Source: Mallotus nudiflorus (Eukaryota > Streptophyta > Magnoliopsida > Malpighiales > Euphorbiaceae). From it: a stretch of DNA of 64,000 nt. This document shows positions 23,951 to 34,736 of this stretch, one piece after another (the first letter of the stretch is position 1; every line of letters begins with the position of its first letter). The DNA is taken from NCBI GenBank assembly GCA_947683625.1, contig CANTUR010000055.1, forward strand, positions 2,232,501-2,296,500. Direction: 5' to 3'. The notes beneath the pieces were generated by a model. The model made no database searches, had not been told where the DNA came from, and was given only the letters and a program-made list of their open reading frames with translations. A program made the position numbers and the translations under genes.

Positions 23951-24667
23951 TAATAATAATATTAATTTGACCTACATAATTCCGCCGGTGAAGAATGAGT
24001 CCGACATAGAGGACGTAAACTAACTGAAAACTCCCAAGTTCTTGCAAAAATAGTTAAGGGGAGTCAAACCTCACTGAGTAAGCTGATATAAAGAAATATT
24101 ATCCCAATTAACCAAAAATTAAATCAAACTTAAATCATGTAAATCACTCAATTAACTAACAAAATCAACTAACCAACAACTTAGATCAACAAAGAAACCA
24201 ACCCAAAAACTCTAACTAAACTAACCTATTGTTTTCACTAAGAATGGGAGCCAAGAACATAGGAAGGTGGAGCTACCGAAGGTGGAGCTATCACCGGAAG
24301 CTAGAGTTGTTGCTATCTCTGGTGGTTGTTGGAGGCGAAGGAGCTGGTGTCGCGCGACAGAGGTTGGAAGGAAGGGCTGTTGTTCCTCACATGAAAGAGA
24401 ACGAATGTTGGATGGTGATGGCTTCGGTTCAGACAACACGAAGGGGAAGATGTAAGCTGATGGTGGTGAAAATGGCGGTGATGATGGTCTGATCCAGGTG
24501 GGAAGAGAAACATAGGGAGGAAGCAAGAAAAAAGAAAAAAAAAACAGGAAGAAAAGAAGAAAGAAATAGGTGGTCTGCATTTTGACTTAACATAAGCTAA
24601 TAATAATAATAATAACAATAATACCAAAAATTACTCAACCACACACTTTAATAAATAATCAACTATC

Positions 24668-24694
<27 letters not shown>
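24668..24694. repeat. (AT)n run in the LTR
   Basis: An AT dinucleotide run near the U3 side of the chromovirus LTR, followed by a CA-rich tail at 24695-24730. Confidence 0.9.
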
Positions 24695-24698
<4 letters not shown>

Positions 24699-24968
24699 CA
24701 TACCAATATAATACACATACACACACACAACTTTAAATAAATACACATAACACTATATGATATAAGATACATTTAAGTTAAAGTTTTATAAAATTCAAAT
24801 AATAATATAGTACATACTAGTGTCCCAAAATAAATTTTAAATTTGATAATTAGATATAATAATTTAATAAAATAAAATAATAACAATATAAGATAAAAAT
24901 AATTAATAACACTATAAATCTCCATATTTATTTAAATAAATTAATTAAAAAAATCAGGTTATTACAGT

Positions 24969-24980
24969 CTTCCCCCCTTA
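24969..24980 (-). promoter_or_regulatory. Polypurine tract of chromovirus 1
   Basis: On the minus strand TAAGGGGGGAAG lies 2 bases upstream of the 3' LTR start. This is the expected primer for plus-strand DNA synthesis. The same tract occurs in chromovirus 2 but is split there by a solo LTR. Confidence 0.85.
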
Positions 24981-25027
24981 CAGAAATTCATCCTCGAATT
25001 TCAAAGAAAAGTAAGGAAATACAAGGT

Positions 25028-25569
25028 TTATTGATGAAAAAGATAGGGATAAGTGGCTTGCATCTTAGATTCTGTCTCCCACGTACAGTCTTCTACTGTG
25101 TGGTTACTCCACAGTACCTTTACCATCAAAAGTCCCCTGGAGCGAAGTTGATGAACTTGATGATCCACAATCGCTACTGGATACTCCTCATAAGATAGAT
25201 CTTTGTTGAGCTCTACTGCTTGAGGCTGAAGTACGTTAGAAGGATCAAGAATATATTTTCTTAGCATAGACACATGGAACACTGGGTGAATTTGAGATAA
25301 TTCAGGTGGTAACACCAGTCTATAGGTTTATAGGCCACTTCTCCAACTCATGACCATATCTCAAAAGGTCCAATGTATCTAAGAGCCAAATTACCCTTCT
25401 TTCCGAACCTTATGACTCCTTTCATTGGAGATACCTTCAGAAACACCATATCTCCAACTAGAAAAGAAACATCTTTCCTTCTAGGATTAGCATAACTCTT
25501 CTGCCTACTGAAAGCTGTCCTCAACCTTTGTTGAATGATAGGGACCTTCTCAGAAGTAATTTGTACCAA
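25028..25569 (-). pseudogene. Chromovirus 1 integrase C-terminus and chromodomain
   Basis: The frame 25569-25348 holds the integrase C-terminal domain with its GDMVFLKVSPMKGVIRFGKK core, ending in LALRYIGPFEI. The frame 25315-25028 continues with HPVFHVSMLRKYI. It ends in a chromodomain-like block (EEYPVAIVDHQVHQLRSRG, VKVLWSNHTVEDCTWE, YPYLF). In living elements the chromodomain steers integration to certain chromatin. A stop and a frameshift separate the two frames. The domain lies just before the polypurine tract, as in other plant chromoviruses. Confidence 0.9.
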
Positions 25570-26410
25570 CTCTGGACTTGTTAGTTGTCTCTTACCAATT
25601 TCTCAACATAAAGGTGATATGCACTTCCTACCATACAACACTTCATATAGAGCCATTTCAATACTTTCATTATAACTATTATTATATGCAAATTCAATCA
25701 GTGGCAAGTGGTTATCCCATTGACCTCTAAAATCTATCACACACATTCTGAGTATATCCTCTAAAGTCTGAATGGTTCGTTTTGACTAACCATCAATTTT
25801 AGGATGGAATGATGTATTGAAGTCTAACCTTGTACCCAAGGTTTTGTGTAACTCTTGCTAGAAAACTGATGTAAAAGTGCCTCCTCTGTCAGATATTATG
25901 CTCACTGCAACTCCATGAAGATAAATAATTCTGCTAACATACAACTGTGCCAACCTATCAGTGGAGTATGTCTTCTTTATCGGCAAAAAGTGAGCTGACT
26001 TTGTTAACCTGTCAACTATCACCCAAATTGCATCAAATCCACCTGTCACCTGAGGCAAACTAGTCACAAAATCCATGGCAATCATATCCCACTTCCACTC
26101 TGGGATAGCTATGGGCTGTAACAATCCTGAGGGCCTCTAATCCTCTAGCTTCACCTACTGACATGTGAGACACTTGGATACAAATTCTGTATCATCTTTC
26201 TTCATTCCATTCCACCAGTATGTATCCTTTAAATTATGATACATCTTGGTGGAACTTGGATGAATACTGTAGGTAGAAAAATGTGCCTTTTCCAAATATC
26301 TTTCCTTAGATCATCAATGTTTGGTGCACACAACCGAGTACCCAAGCGTAGTTAACCTTTACTATCAATCACAAACTCTCTGGATTGACCCTATTGTACC
26401 TCAAACATGA
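25570..26410 (-). pseudogene. Chromovirus 1 integrase core, catalytic Glu changed to Lys
   Basis: The frame 26124-25858 contains the first catalytic aspartate (AMDFVTSLP) and the second (SDRGGTF). The catalytic glutamate should come about 35 residues later in a G-Q-S-E-R-T block, but 25777-25791 reads G-stop-S-K-R-T: Gln is a stop (25786-25788) and Glu is Lys (25780-25782). The zinc-binding N-terminal part is at about 26300-26130 in a broken frame and includes a YWWNGMKK-type block. The enzyme would normally insert the cDNA into the chromosome. Confidence 0.9.
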
Positions 26411-26414
26411 TTCT

Positions 26415-26995
26415 TTATAGCTGCGAGTCCCTTATTTGAGCTGCTTTAACTCTATCCAAGTACATTGATCGTACCCTGAACTGAGCTAAAAGACATTTTT
26501 TAGTCACTTTCCACTGTAAACCCTGATCAATAAACTCATGTGTCTTTTGAATAATCGGCCTCCTTTCAATACTAATATGGGCAAGACTACCTACTAATTT
26601 TCTACTCAACACATATGCTACTAGCCTGGATGGTAAAGAATCAAACAATCATAGTCCTTCAGAAGTTCCATCCACCTTCTCTGTCTTACGTTCAAATCCC
26701 TCTGCTTAAAGATATACTTTAAGCTCTTATAATCGATGTTTATTTCACAAGTGACATCGTACAAGTAATGCCTTAAAATCTTCAGTGCAAATACAACTAC
26801 TGCCATCTCCAGATCATGAGTAGGATAATTATGCTCGTGCTTCTTCAATTGCCTTGAAGCATAAGCAACCACTCTACCATTATGCATTAGCACACAGCCC
26901 AATCCTACTCGGGAAGCATCACAATACACTATGTATCCATCATCATCAGAAGGCAATGTCAACACTGGAGCCAAAGTTAGTAAATCCTTAAGCAA
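26415..26995 (-). pseudogene. Chromovirus 1 RNase H and linker
   Basis: The frame 26995-26621 shows the Ty3/gypsy RNase H pattern: YCDASRVGLGCVL with the first aspartate, then YASRQLKKHEHNYPTHDLE with the glutamate region, then IDYKSLKYIF and RQRRWMELL. The catalytic residues I can place are present. The next frame (26648-26415) is the linker to integrase. The overlap of the two frames marks a frameshift near 26630. Confidence 0.9.
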
Positions 26996-26999
26996 CTAA

Positions 27000-28098
27000 A
27001 AATGCTCCTCACATCTATCTATCCATACGACTTAACATTCTTCTGGGTCAGTCTGGTCAAAGGTGCAATAATCTTAGAGAAATCCTTTATAAATCTCCTG
27101 TAATAGCCCGTTAAACCTAGAAAACTTTTCACTTTTGTAACTGTTGTGGGTCTTGGCCACTCAGTGATTGCCTCTATCTTCCTGGGATCCACTTGAATGC
27201 CATCTTTGGATACCATATGGCCTAACAATGCCACTTGGTCTAACCATAATTCACATTTTGAAAACTTGACATACAACTGGTGCTCTCTCAAAGTCTACAA
27301 CACCAATCTTAAATGCATCACATGCTTTGCCTTATTCTTGGAATATACCAAAATGTCATTAATAAACATAATCATAAATCGGTCCAAGAATAGCCTAAAC
27401 ACCCTATTCATCAAGTCCATAAAGGCTGCTAGGGCATTAGTCAACCTAAAGGACATCACTAGGAATTCATAGTGGCCATACCTAGTCCGAAATGTTGACT
27501 TGGGTACATCCTTACTTCTAATCCTTAACTATTGATACCCAGATCTTAAGTCAATCTTGGAGAAATACCGAGCTCCTTACAACTGTTCAAACAAATCATC
27601 AATCCTAGGGAGTGGATACTTATTCTTGATGGTAACCTTATTGAATTATTTATAGTCAATATAGAGTCGAAGACTACCATCCTTTTTATTCACAAAAAGA
27701 ACTGGAACACCCTAAGGAGATGTACTAGGCCGAATAAACCCCTTATCCAATAATTCCTACAATTCCTCCTTTAGCTCTACAGGTGCCATCCTATAAGGTG
27801 GCATAGAGATAGGATCTGTACCAGGCACAACATTAATACAAAATTCTATCTCTCTATCCAACGGTAATCCAGGTAACTCCTCTAGAAAAACGTTCGAGAA
27901 TTTATGTACCACTGGTACCCTTTCTACTGATCCTATTTCTGCTTGAACATCTCTTACTACAACTAGATAGCCTTGACACCCTTTACTAAGCATCTTCCTA
28001 GCTGTAATAGCAGAAATAAGGTTACGAGGTATGAGACTCTCATAACCTCTGAATCTGAAATCCTCTTTACCTAGAATTCTAAAAATTACTTCTTTCAC
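27000..28098 (-). pseudogene. Chromovirus 1 reverse transcriptase, DD changed to ND
   Basis: The N-terminal part at 28098-27757 runs from a spacer into FCINVVPGTDPISMPPYRMA, the usual entry to RT. The C-terminal part at 27291-27019 carries CELWLDQVALLGHMVSKDGI and FLGLTGYYRRFIKDFS. Between them the active-site box at 27355-27366 reads F-I-N-D where the family has I/V-D-D, so a metal-binding aspartate has become asparagine (codon 27358-27360). Several stops lie between the frames. Confidence 0.9.
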
Positions 28099-28443
28099 TC
28101 AACAGTCCATAAAAGCATAATACTGGGACAACCAATCCATTCCTAGAATCACATCAAACTCAATCACATCCAGAAGGACCAAGTCTGCGAACAACTCTCT
28201 GCCTTTTACCAACACAGGACAAGATGGAAAGAAGATGTTTTTCTCCAACTCATCACTAAGCGGAGTCAAAATAGACAAAGGAAAATTCATCTTAGAAGGA
28301 AGACAAGCCACTTTTAAAGAAAACAAAGGAGACATAAAAGAATATGTAGCACCCAGATCAAATAAGACTCTAGCCTCAGAATAACAAACTGGAATAATAC
28401 CTATTACCACTGCATTAGATGTCTGCCCATCCTGAGGAGTCAA
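28099..28443 (-). pseudogene. Chromovirus 1 aspartic protease, DSGA changed to DLGA
   Basis: This 114-codon frame has the retropepsin-like pattern ARVLFDLGATYSFMS, where the D-(S/T)-G-A motif has leucine for Ser/Thr (codon 28354-28356). It later has the conserved DVILGMDWLSQY. The protease normally cuts the gag-pol polyprotein. It is otherwise the least damaged domain of this element and directly follows the zinc knuckle region of gag. Confidence 0.9.
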
Positions 28444-28916
28444 AGTAAAGACCCTAGCTTGTCCAAGTCTTGACTACTGCAAGGTGAACGACTGAGTATG
28501 TCCTTTGCCTTGGCCTCGTTGACTCACAAACTGAATCAGTCATTGCTGAGGGTATATGGGTGCCTGATAATATTGAGGCACCTGCTGCAAAGGTTGGACA
28601 ATAGAAGGTGAAGATCCTTGAGCAAAGAATGACTAGAATCCATAGTTCAGACAGGCTCTAGTAAAGTGTCAAAAATGACCACATTTGAAACACGCTCCTA
28701 GCATTAAGTGATATCGCCCATTCATGGCACACACACTAGCTCCAAACCCAGAACTGCTATGTCTGAAGCTCTGTCCATTATTACTATCGACACTACCACC
28801 AAATCTAGCAGCCCTACTACTTCTGCGATCTTAAGCAAAATGGTGCTTACTAGTCCGATGTGTTCTGAACTATTTGCTCTACTAAGACGAACCTATTGAC
28901 TGAGTACACATGCTAC
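28444..28916 (-). pseudogene. Chromovirus 1 gag C-terminus with zinc knuckle
   Basis: At about 28695-28645 the minus strand reads GACFKCGHF-stop-HFTRAC, a C-x2-C-x4-H-x4-C zinc knuckle in which one spacer codon is TGA. Upstream is a Ser/Arg-rich linker. The gag frame is interrupted at 28916 by the nested Tat element and resumes at 47514. The knuckle binds the element's RNA during particle assembly. Confidence 0.85.
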
Positions 28917-31042
28917 TATAAGTACCTAATTTCAAGATGCAATTTTGCATGCATGCAATAAAAGCCCTTATAATGAAATTAATCAAGAAATTGATCTTTA
29001 GTGTCGATATTTCATGATTTAAAGGATTAGATTGTAACGTTTTAAAGCTTAAATGAAAGAATTATAAGTTTTAGGGTTTAAATTGAAAAAAAAAATAAAG
29101 TTTTAGGGTTTTTTTGGAAATTTGAGTTAGCATGTCAAATGTTAGTCGACATTTAGCCAAATGCCAATCATCATTTGGCCTAATACCGATCAACATTACA
29201 TTGATTTTTTCCTTTTTTTAGTAAATTCAGTCTTTTTCTCGCATCTGATTGGTTAATTAAATGTAATTAATACACTTGCCCTGCTCTATGTGTTTTAAGA
29301 AGTCTCTAGACTCAGTTCCAAATAAATCATATTTTATCTGTATTTTTAAAAATCAAAATCTTAGACGCATGTTACACAACTAAATCTTACGTTCGCGTAA
29401 AAGAGGTTAGCTCCTTGACTTTAAAAGTTGAAGGAGAAGTCTGCAGGAGGGAGGTTTTTTTAACAGTATTCTTCTTCTTCTTTTTATTATTTTTTTTGGA
29501 GAAAAATTATTAAAAAAATGTTTAAGATTGATTTTTATTAAAAGCAATGGAGATTTTTTTTATTTACGGAGCCTGTAAAACCTAGTTATTTATAGGGGGT
29601 CAAAAATCTCAATTGCTCACTTTTGATTTTTAACCCTAAAAGACCAAATAAAAATGCATTCTATTTTAGTCCAGAGATCATGAAAGAGTCATTCAGAGCC
29701 AATTTCACATGGTGAAAATCATAGTATGAGGGACCATTTAACTGCATCTGCACAACATCTACTACTCTTTTCTTTTTTTTTCCTTTATTTTAATTTGATT
29801 TCTTTATTCTATTATTAGTGATTCATTTTTGTGATGCTCTAGAGGGGAGGTTAGAGATATGTGATTTTCTAATAGTAACTATTGAAGAATCCATGGAATG
29901 CCATGGACTAAAGTCTATAAAACTCCCGTAGGATTTAGGATTTTTCTATTTCTCTGTGTTATTTATTCATATATTGTTTATGGGTTGTAATTAATTTTCT
30001 TTTAATTCTATGCACCATAGGTTGTAATAGCCCCAATAGTAGGAAAATAGTGGAATTCTAATTCTCTGCACTAAAATTGATTAGTAATTAGGGTTTCACT
30101 TGGTAAACCTCATAAAATCAATGATGGCAGTAGTCAATTAGGTTTCATGAAATTGATTTAGGATTTTTTTTAGAAAACCATTAAAATGTATGTTTGATTT
30201 TTTTTTTATGTTTTATTTGTCTTGGGCTTATTTTTTTATGTTTCTATCCGTTTAGGCCCCAAGCCCACGATAGGTTCAAACCCATTAAATGAAATAGGCT
30301 TAAAATGGTTTATGTTAATTAATTAAAATTAATTTAGGCCTATTAGGTTAATTTAGACTTATGCCCATTTTTAGATTAACTAAAATTAATTTAGACTTAG
30401 CTCAGCCCATCTAATTTCATTTATTTTTAAAAAATAAATAGACTTAGGCCTAGTTCCCATTTTAAAATAAATAGACTTAGGTTCACTTATAAAATTCAAT
30501 TTCTTTAAAAATTTGTAGATTTAGGCCTATTTGTAGATAATTGAAATTAATAGACTTAAACTCACTAATTAATGACAATGTAGGCCCACCTTTAGTCCAT
30601 TTTCATTTGTAAATAAAAATTGTAATTCTAGCTAACTTTCAATAAAATTAACTTAGTTTAGACTTAGGGACAATGTGCTTGAATGCATTTTTTATGTGTG
30701 GTTTTATTCACTAGATGGCTTAGGGTTAGATGGATGTTCAAATAGGGTTTAATAAAATTGCATGTAATTAGAGAATGAAGTAATGATTTATAAAGTAATT
30801 CTAAATGAACACGAGACTAAGAGAAGTTAGTATTATGTTCCCAGAATCTCCTGGTTATGGTGCTAACTTTCTATTAGAGAATCAAGTACCACCAATTGAA
30901 TTGTCCCAGTTATTATCCTGGGTGGCGACTCCTCATCTCCATGCTATGAATTTGTGGAATAGTAATGTATTCTTTAAGGCCTTGAGCCTAAACAATATCG
31001 ATTGCTAAAATCTTGGATGTGTGCTAAACTCCACCGTCTATA
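28917..31042 (+). repeat. 5' LTR of the Tat element (subfamily A)
   Basis: It starts TATAAGTACC (the usual TG is TA here) and ends CCGTCTATA, next to the primer site. It matches 45402-47513 along its length and is related more distantly to the solo LTRs at 34737 and 51323. It contains inverted short words such as GTCGACATT near 29140. At 30240-30600 there is a run of TAGACTTAGGCCCA-like repeats. A 67-codon frame near the end (30805-31008) is conserved between LTR copies only as part of the LTR and is not a gene. Confidence 0.9.
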
Positions 31043-31043
31043 A

Positions 31044-31061
31044 TGGCGACTCCATTGGGGA
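31044..31061 (+). promoter_or_regulatory. Primer binding site of the Tat element
   Basis: TGGCGACTCCATTGGGGA lies one base after the LTR. This is the TGGCGACTCC-type site seen in Tat/Ogre elements, where it pairs with the 3' end of a host tRNA (usually reported as an Arg tRNA). It sets the plus orientation of the element. Confidence 0.85.
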
Positions 31062-31945
31062 TAAGAAATACTAATTCTACTTGTGTTCTTTAGAATTATT
31101 TTATTGATTGTTATTTTATTCTTGCATTCATTCTGCATGTCCCTACCTATTAAACCGATGGCATTAGTTTATGATTCCATGATTCCACTAGCTTTATGGA
31201 GTTATAAATTGGCTAACCATCACTCTTAGCCTTAACTTAATTAAAGAGAGATTGCCAGGCTCATCTGACCAGAGTCTGTAACCCAAGTTTTCTCTCGAGT
31301 TGGTAAAGGATGTCGGGCCCCTCTGACCTTGGCCTGTAACTCAACGTCCATAATAGAGGGCATCTTGCTAAGGGAACCTTAACCTTTTCACTAGACTCTA
31401 ACCACATATAATGGCTTAGTTACTTCCCCTAGGATCTACCCAAATTGCTTGTATGATTTTTTCTATAAGGCATTTCTATCTATAAAAGCCCAGGCCCATA
31501 TTTTTGAAGCCCACTTAGGCTAATAAAGATTGGGCTAGAACTTTATACTTAGAAATGTGGTTTCTATGCTTATTACCATGAGGTGTTTCTATCTATAAAA
31601 GCCTAGGCCCATACTTTTGAAGCCCCTTAGGGTAATGAAGATTGGGCTAGATCTTTATACCTAGAAATGCTATTTCTATGCTTTACTACTTTGAGAGAGA
31701 TTTGGTATGTGTGTTAGTCCCTGATATCCCCTATTGATATTAAGACCAAGATAAAAAATAACCCTAGGACAAGAGACTTGCCATTGAACACGTGTGTGAT
31801 AGGAATAAGGTTGGAATGATGTATGTTGTACACTTGATTGATACTTGCTACTTACTGCATAGCACGTGCATTATGCATACATGCATTCCATGCATCATAC
31901 TAACACTTTATTTTGTAGCCATCATAGATTCATGTGGGTCTTCTT
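31062..31945 (+). repeat. Tat leader with a 113-bp tandem duplication
   Basis: The untranslated leader has no open frame. Two copies of a block of about 104 bp (31469-31572 and 31582-31685) lie 113 bp apart with about 88% identity by eye. Each begins with TTTCTATCTATAAAAGCC, which contains a TATAAAA word, and includes GATTGGGCTAGA. The duplicated TATAAAA words could be chance or could act as initiation sites. Confidence 0.75.
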
Positions 31946-33130
31946 GTATCTGGTGATGGAAAGGTGGCAAATTAATAAGATAAAATCTAAGCCCTAAGTC
32001 AATAGCTCAAGAGATCCTTCAAGAACCAGAGAAGAGTCCTATCAACTCGCTTTTCCTAGAAGCTGAACTAACTCAGACTGAATAGACAGAAATGGAACAA
32101 TAACCAAAGATATGGACCCTATAGGACATTAAGGGAGCTTTGATGGATGACATGAGATCTATGATGTAAGATGAATTGAGGTAAGCTTTGGCCAGACTAG
32201 TGCAACCTGCTATCGTACTACCACCTGCTATTGAATAACCACTTGCTGTTGCTATTGAACAAACACCTGTTGTAGGAGCTCCACATGTTGCTACAACTCC
32301 TTTGCCTGTTGTTGGTGCTCCACCTATTGCTAATAATGTTGGGGGCAACCTATTACTAGAAACATACCTATTATTGATATGAGACTTGAGGATGTCGAGA
32401 ACTACATGGTAGAGAAGGTGAAGAGAGAATCACTTGAACTGGTCCAAGATCATGAGTCTAAGCAGATGCAAGCACTGACTCAAAAAATATCCAAGATGGG
32501 AGAGCTGATTAGAGGACAAGGAATGGGATACTCATTTGACTTTGATGACATGCTGCAAATAAAGGGAGATAAGTTGCCTGAAAAATTGAAGATGCCTCAG
32601 TTACAAAAATTTAATGGGAGAGGAGATTTGAGGATTCATCTTAGCTAGTACACAATAACCATGAGCACTACTAAAGCACTATTAGAAGTGATCACTGGGT
32701 TATTTATACTATCTTTAAAGGGAATGACTGTAAACTAGTATCACGGGCTGGAAAAATCTATAAGAATTAACAGAAAAGAACTATGTACTACTTTTTTTAA
32801 AATAATATGACTATAACAGTAGATTGGAAGTATCCATTAGAAATCTAAATTGACAAAGCAGAAGTCCAATGAATCCTTCTCTGATTTCCTTAACAGGTTT
32901 ATGAACAAGGCAAGACTGATAAAGAACAAGCTAACTGAGAAGGATCAGGTTAGGATAATAGTCCGTAATATGTCACCTAATCTGGTTAAGAGATTATAAA
33001 TGATGAACCCTAAAACATTCATAGACCTGCATGATGATGGCCTACAAGTAGAAGAGATTAAGAGTGAGAAGAAGAGAAATGCTAGAAGTAACGAAACTCA
33101 AAATTACCTAATTGGGGGCATACAATAAGG
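31946..33130 (+). pseudogene. Tat gag, broken
   Basis: The N-terminal part (about 32048-32340) is proline- and valine-rich and has six in-frame stops within about 100 codons, most at sites where Gln is likely. The frame at 32379-32648 contains the start of the gag core: a coiled-coil-like stretch, then LPEKLKMPQLQKFNGRGDL. Later pieces (YHGLEKSI, then SNESFSDFLNRFMNKARL at about 32870-32930, then EKDQVRIIVRNMSP) follow the usual Tat gag order. Gag forms the particle that packages the RNA. Confidence 0.85.
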
Positions 33131-34380
33131 AAGTACTAGCTAAGCTGTGGAGGTGTGCGCAGTTCAGCAACCTCAAAGATTCTACAACTTTAACCAACTA
33201 CTCTCCAAATTCCTAAAAAGGCTAATCCAAAAGGGTTTGCTTCAACCCTTAACCTTTTCCAAACCACAAAACCCAAATGTCCTCGGCTATGACCCTAATA
33301 GTTATTGTAAATTCCTTTAAGTTATTGGCCATTCCACAGACAACTATATCTACCTAAAACATGAAATCCAAAACCTTATAGACTCTAGAAAAATAAAAAA
33401 CCCTGAAAGGTCCAATTCTAACCTAAACACCATAACTAAACATTGAAATGTCCCACCATCGGCCACCATGATGATCAACTTGGGAGTTAGCGAAGAAGTG
33501 TTAAACTCCTTTAAAAGCCTAAACCCTATAGCCAATGGAGAATCTCTTGATACCTCTAGAGGAGTAGAGGATTTATTGGGATAGCCCCCAGGAAAATTTG
33601 ATTACAAAGTGTTCTATTCCAAACCACTCTCTGCTAATATTCCTATTGAATCAATTGAGCCCTCAGGTTGGGGTGATGAGTTTGATGATAAGAAAATGAA
33701 AGAAGAAAAAGAAATTGAAACTCCTGAGTAGCCACCAAGAGGAGTTGATGATATGTTGGGATAACTTTTGGGCAAGTTTGATTACAAAGTGTTTTACTCT
33801 AAGCCTGCTTCAACTGATATACCCATCGAAGAAATTGTGCCTACATGATGGGGTGATGAGTTTGAAGATGAACCTTTAGCTCCTGAATAGTCTTGAGAGG
33901 GAGTTGAAGATCTATTGAGTCTACACTTAGGCAAGTCCAATATGGAAGAGTTGAAGGAGAAAGAAACATGCACAATGGAAGTGTGTAAAGATGGGAAAAT
34001 AGATTAAATCATTAGAGTTGTTGACATCTGATATGACTCTGATGAAGAAAGTCCAGGTGGTCTTAATGTGTGGAGTGATGATCCTAAAGTGAATCATGTC
34101 ACTAGGAGTGGAATGAATTACAAAGCAGCTGAAAATAAAACTGAGAGAGTCGCATAAAGAGAAGAAACAAAAGATACAGAAGTAGAGGAAGAACAAAAAG
34201 AAGACTTGATTTTGGAACAACTAAAGAAGGCTAGCAAATGTCAACATTTAGGAATTACTGATGCATTCAGGCAGTCATAGAAGAGCTTTTGTCAAAGCTT
34301 TGTCAAATATGAACATTGAAACAATAGCCATACCTGAGGCTATTATGGCAAAAGTGACAAAAAAAGAAACACGGGGTTAA
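33131..34380 (+). pseudogene. Tat gag C-terminus with damaged knuckle and peptide repeats
   Basis: At about 33303-33390 the frame reads YCKFL-stop-VIGHSTDNYIYLKHEIQ, a C...H...C knuckle in which the last cysteine is tyrosine. From about 33560 to 33900 a peptide block of about 55-60 residues is repeated. GKFDYKVFYSKP occurs twice (33590-33625 and 33770-33810), each time followed by WGDEF about 20 residues later, and a third copy begins near 33897 and fades. The block is acidic and may be a flexible spacer before the protease. Several stops interrupt it. Confidence 0.75.
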
Positions 34381-34731
34381 TAACCTTCTCGGATGATGGC
34401 CTGTCTTTAGAAGGGAGAAACCATAATAAGGCATTGTTTATCCCAGCTGATGTGAGGGGAAAGAGAACCAATTTTGCTATGGTTGATGATGAATCTACTA
34501 TTAACGTATGTCCCTTGAAAATCCTGCCTAATTTAGGTTTAAAGGCTTATGAGCTAACAAATTCAAACCTCATATTTAAAGCCTATGATAACAACACTAG
34601 GAATGTGGAGGGGACATTCCAAGCTTTAGTAAAACAGAACCTGTGGAATCAACTATTAAGTTTACTGTGCTGGATATTCCAGTCACTTATGCCTTGCTAT
34701 TGGGAAGGCCATGGTTCCATGCCTTAGGAGG
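34381..34731 (+). pseudogene. Tat aspartic protease, cut by a solo LTR
   Basis: The frame 34434-34727 contains NFAMVDDESTINVCPLKILP, the protease active-site region, where the usual D-D-G-S reads D-D-E-S (codon 34491-34493). It then continues to a LDIPVTYALLLGRPW-type C-terminal block in a shifted frame at about 34665-34715. The solo LTR inserts a few residues later at 34737, and the frame resumes at 36647. Confidence 0.85.
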
Positions 34732-34736
34732 GGTAC

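Larger units (their letters stand above)
23256..24966 (-). repeat. 3' LTR of chromovirus 1
   Basis: Read on the minus strand it begins TGTAATAACCTG (24966) next to a polypurine tract and ends in TGTGACA-type sequence (23256), giving the TG...CA ends of an LTR. Blocks at 23256-23320, 24055-24095 and 24130-24560 match the LTR at 48590-51314. The central part of over 1 kb present in the other LTR (about 49045-50800) is missing here. A MITE (23586-23950) is inserted. The CT-rich block at 24220-24580, read on the minus strand, is probably the leader or R region. Confidence 0.85.

Noticed and set aside
24221..24627. Overlapping frames of 60-119 codons in both directions in the chromovirus LTR
   Set aside because: They lie in the LTR leader block. 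The matching block in the other LTR has stops, so they are not supported as genes, although the block is noted as a finding.
27197..27472. Plus-strand 91-codon frame within chromovirus RT
   Set aside because: It is the shadow of the RT active-site region on the other strand.
30805..31008. 67-codon frame at the end of a Tat LTR
   Set aside because: It repeats in the other LTR copies with stops and shifts. It is LTR sequence, not a gene.
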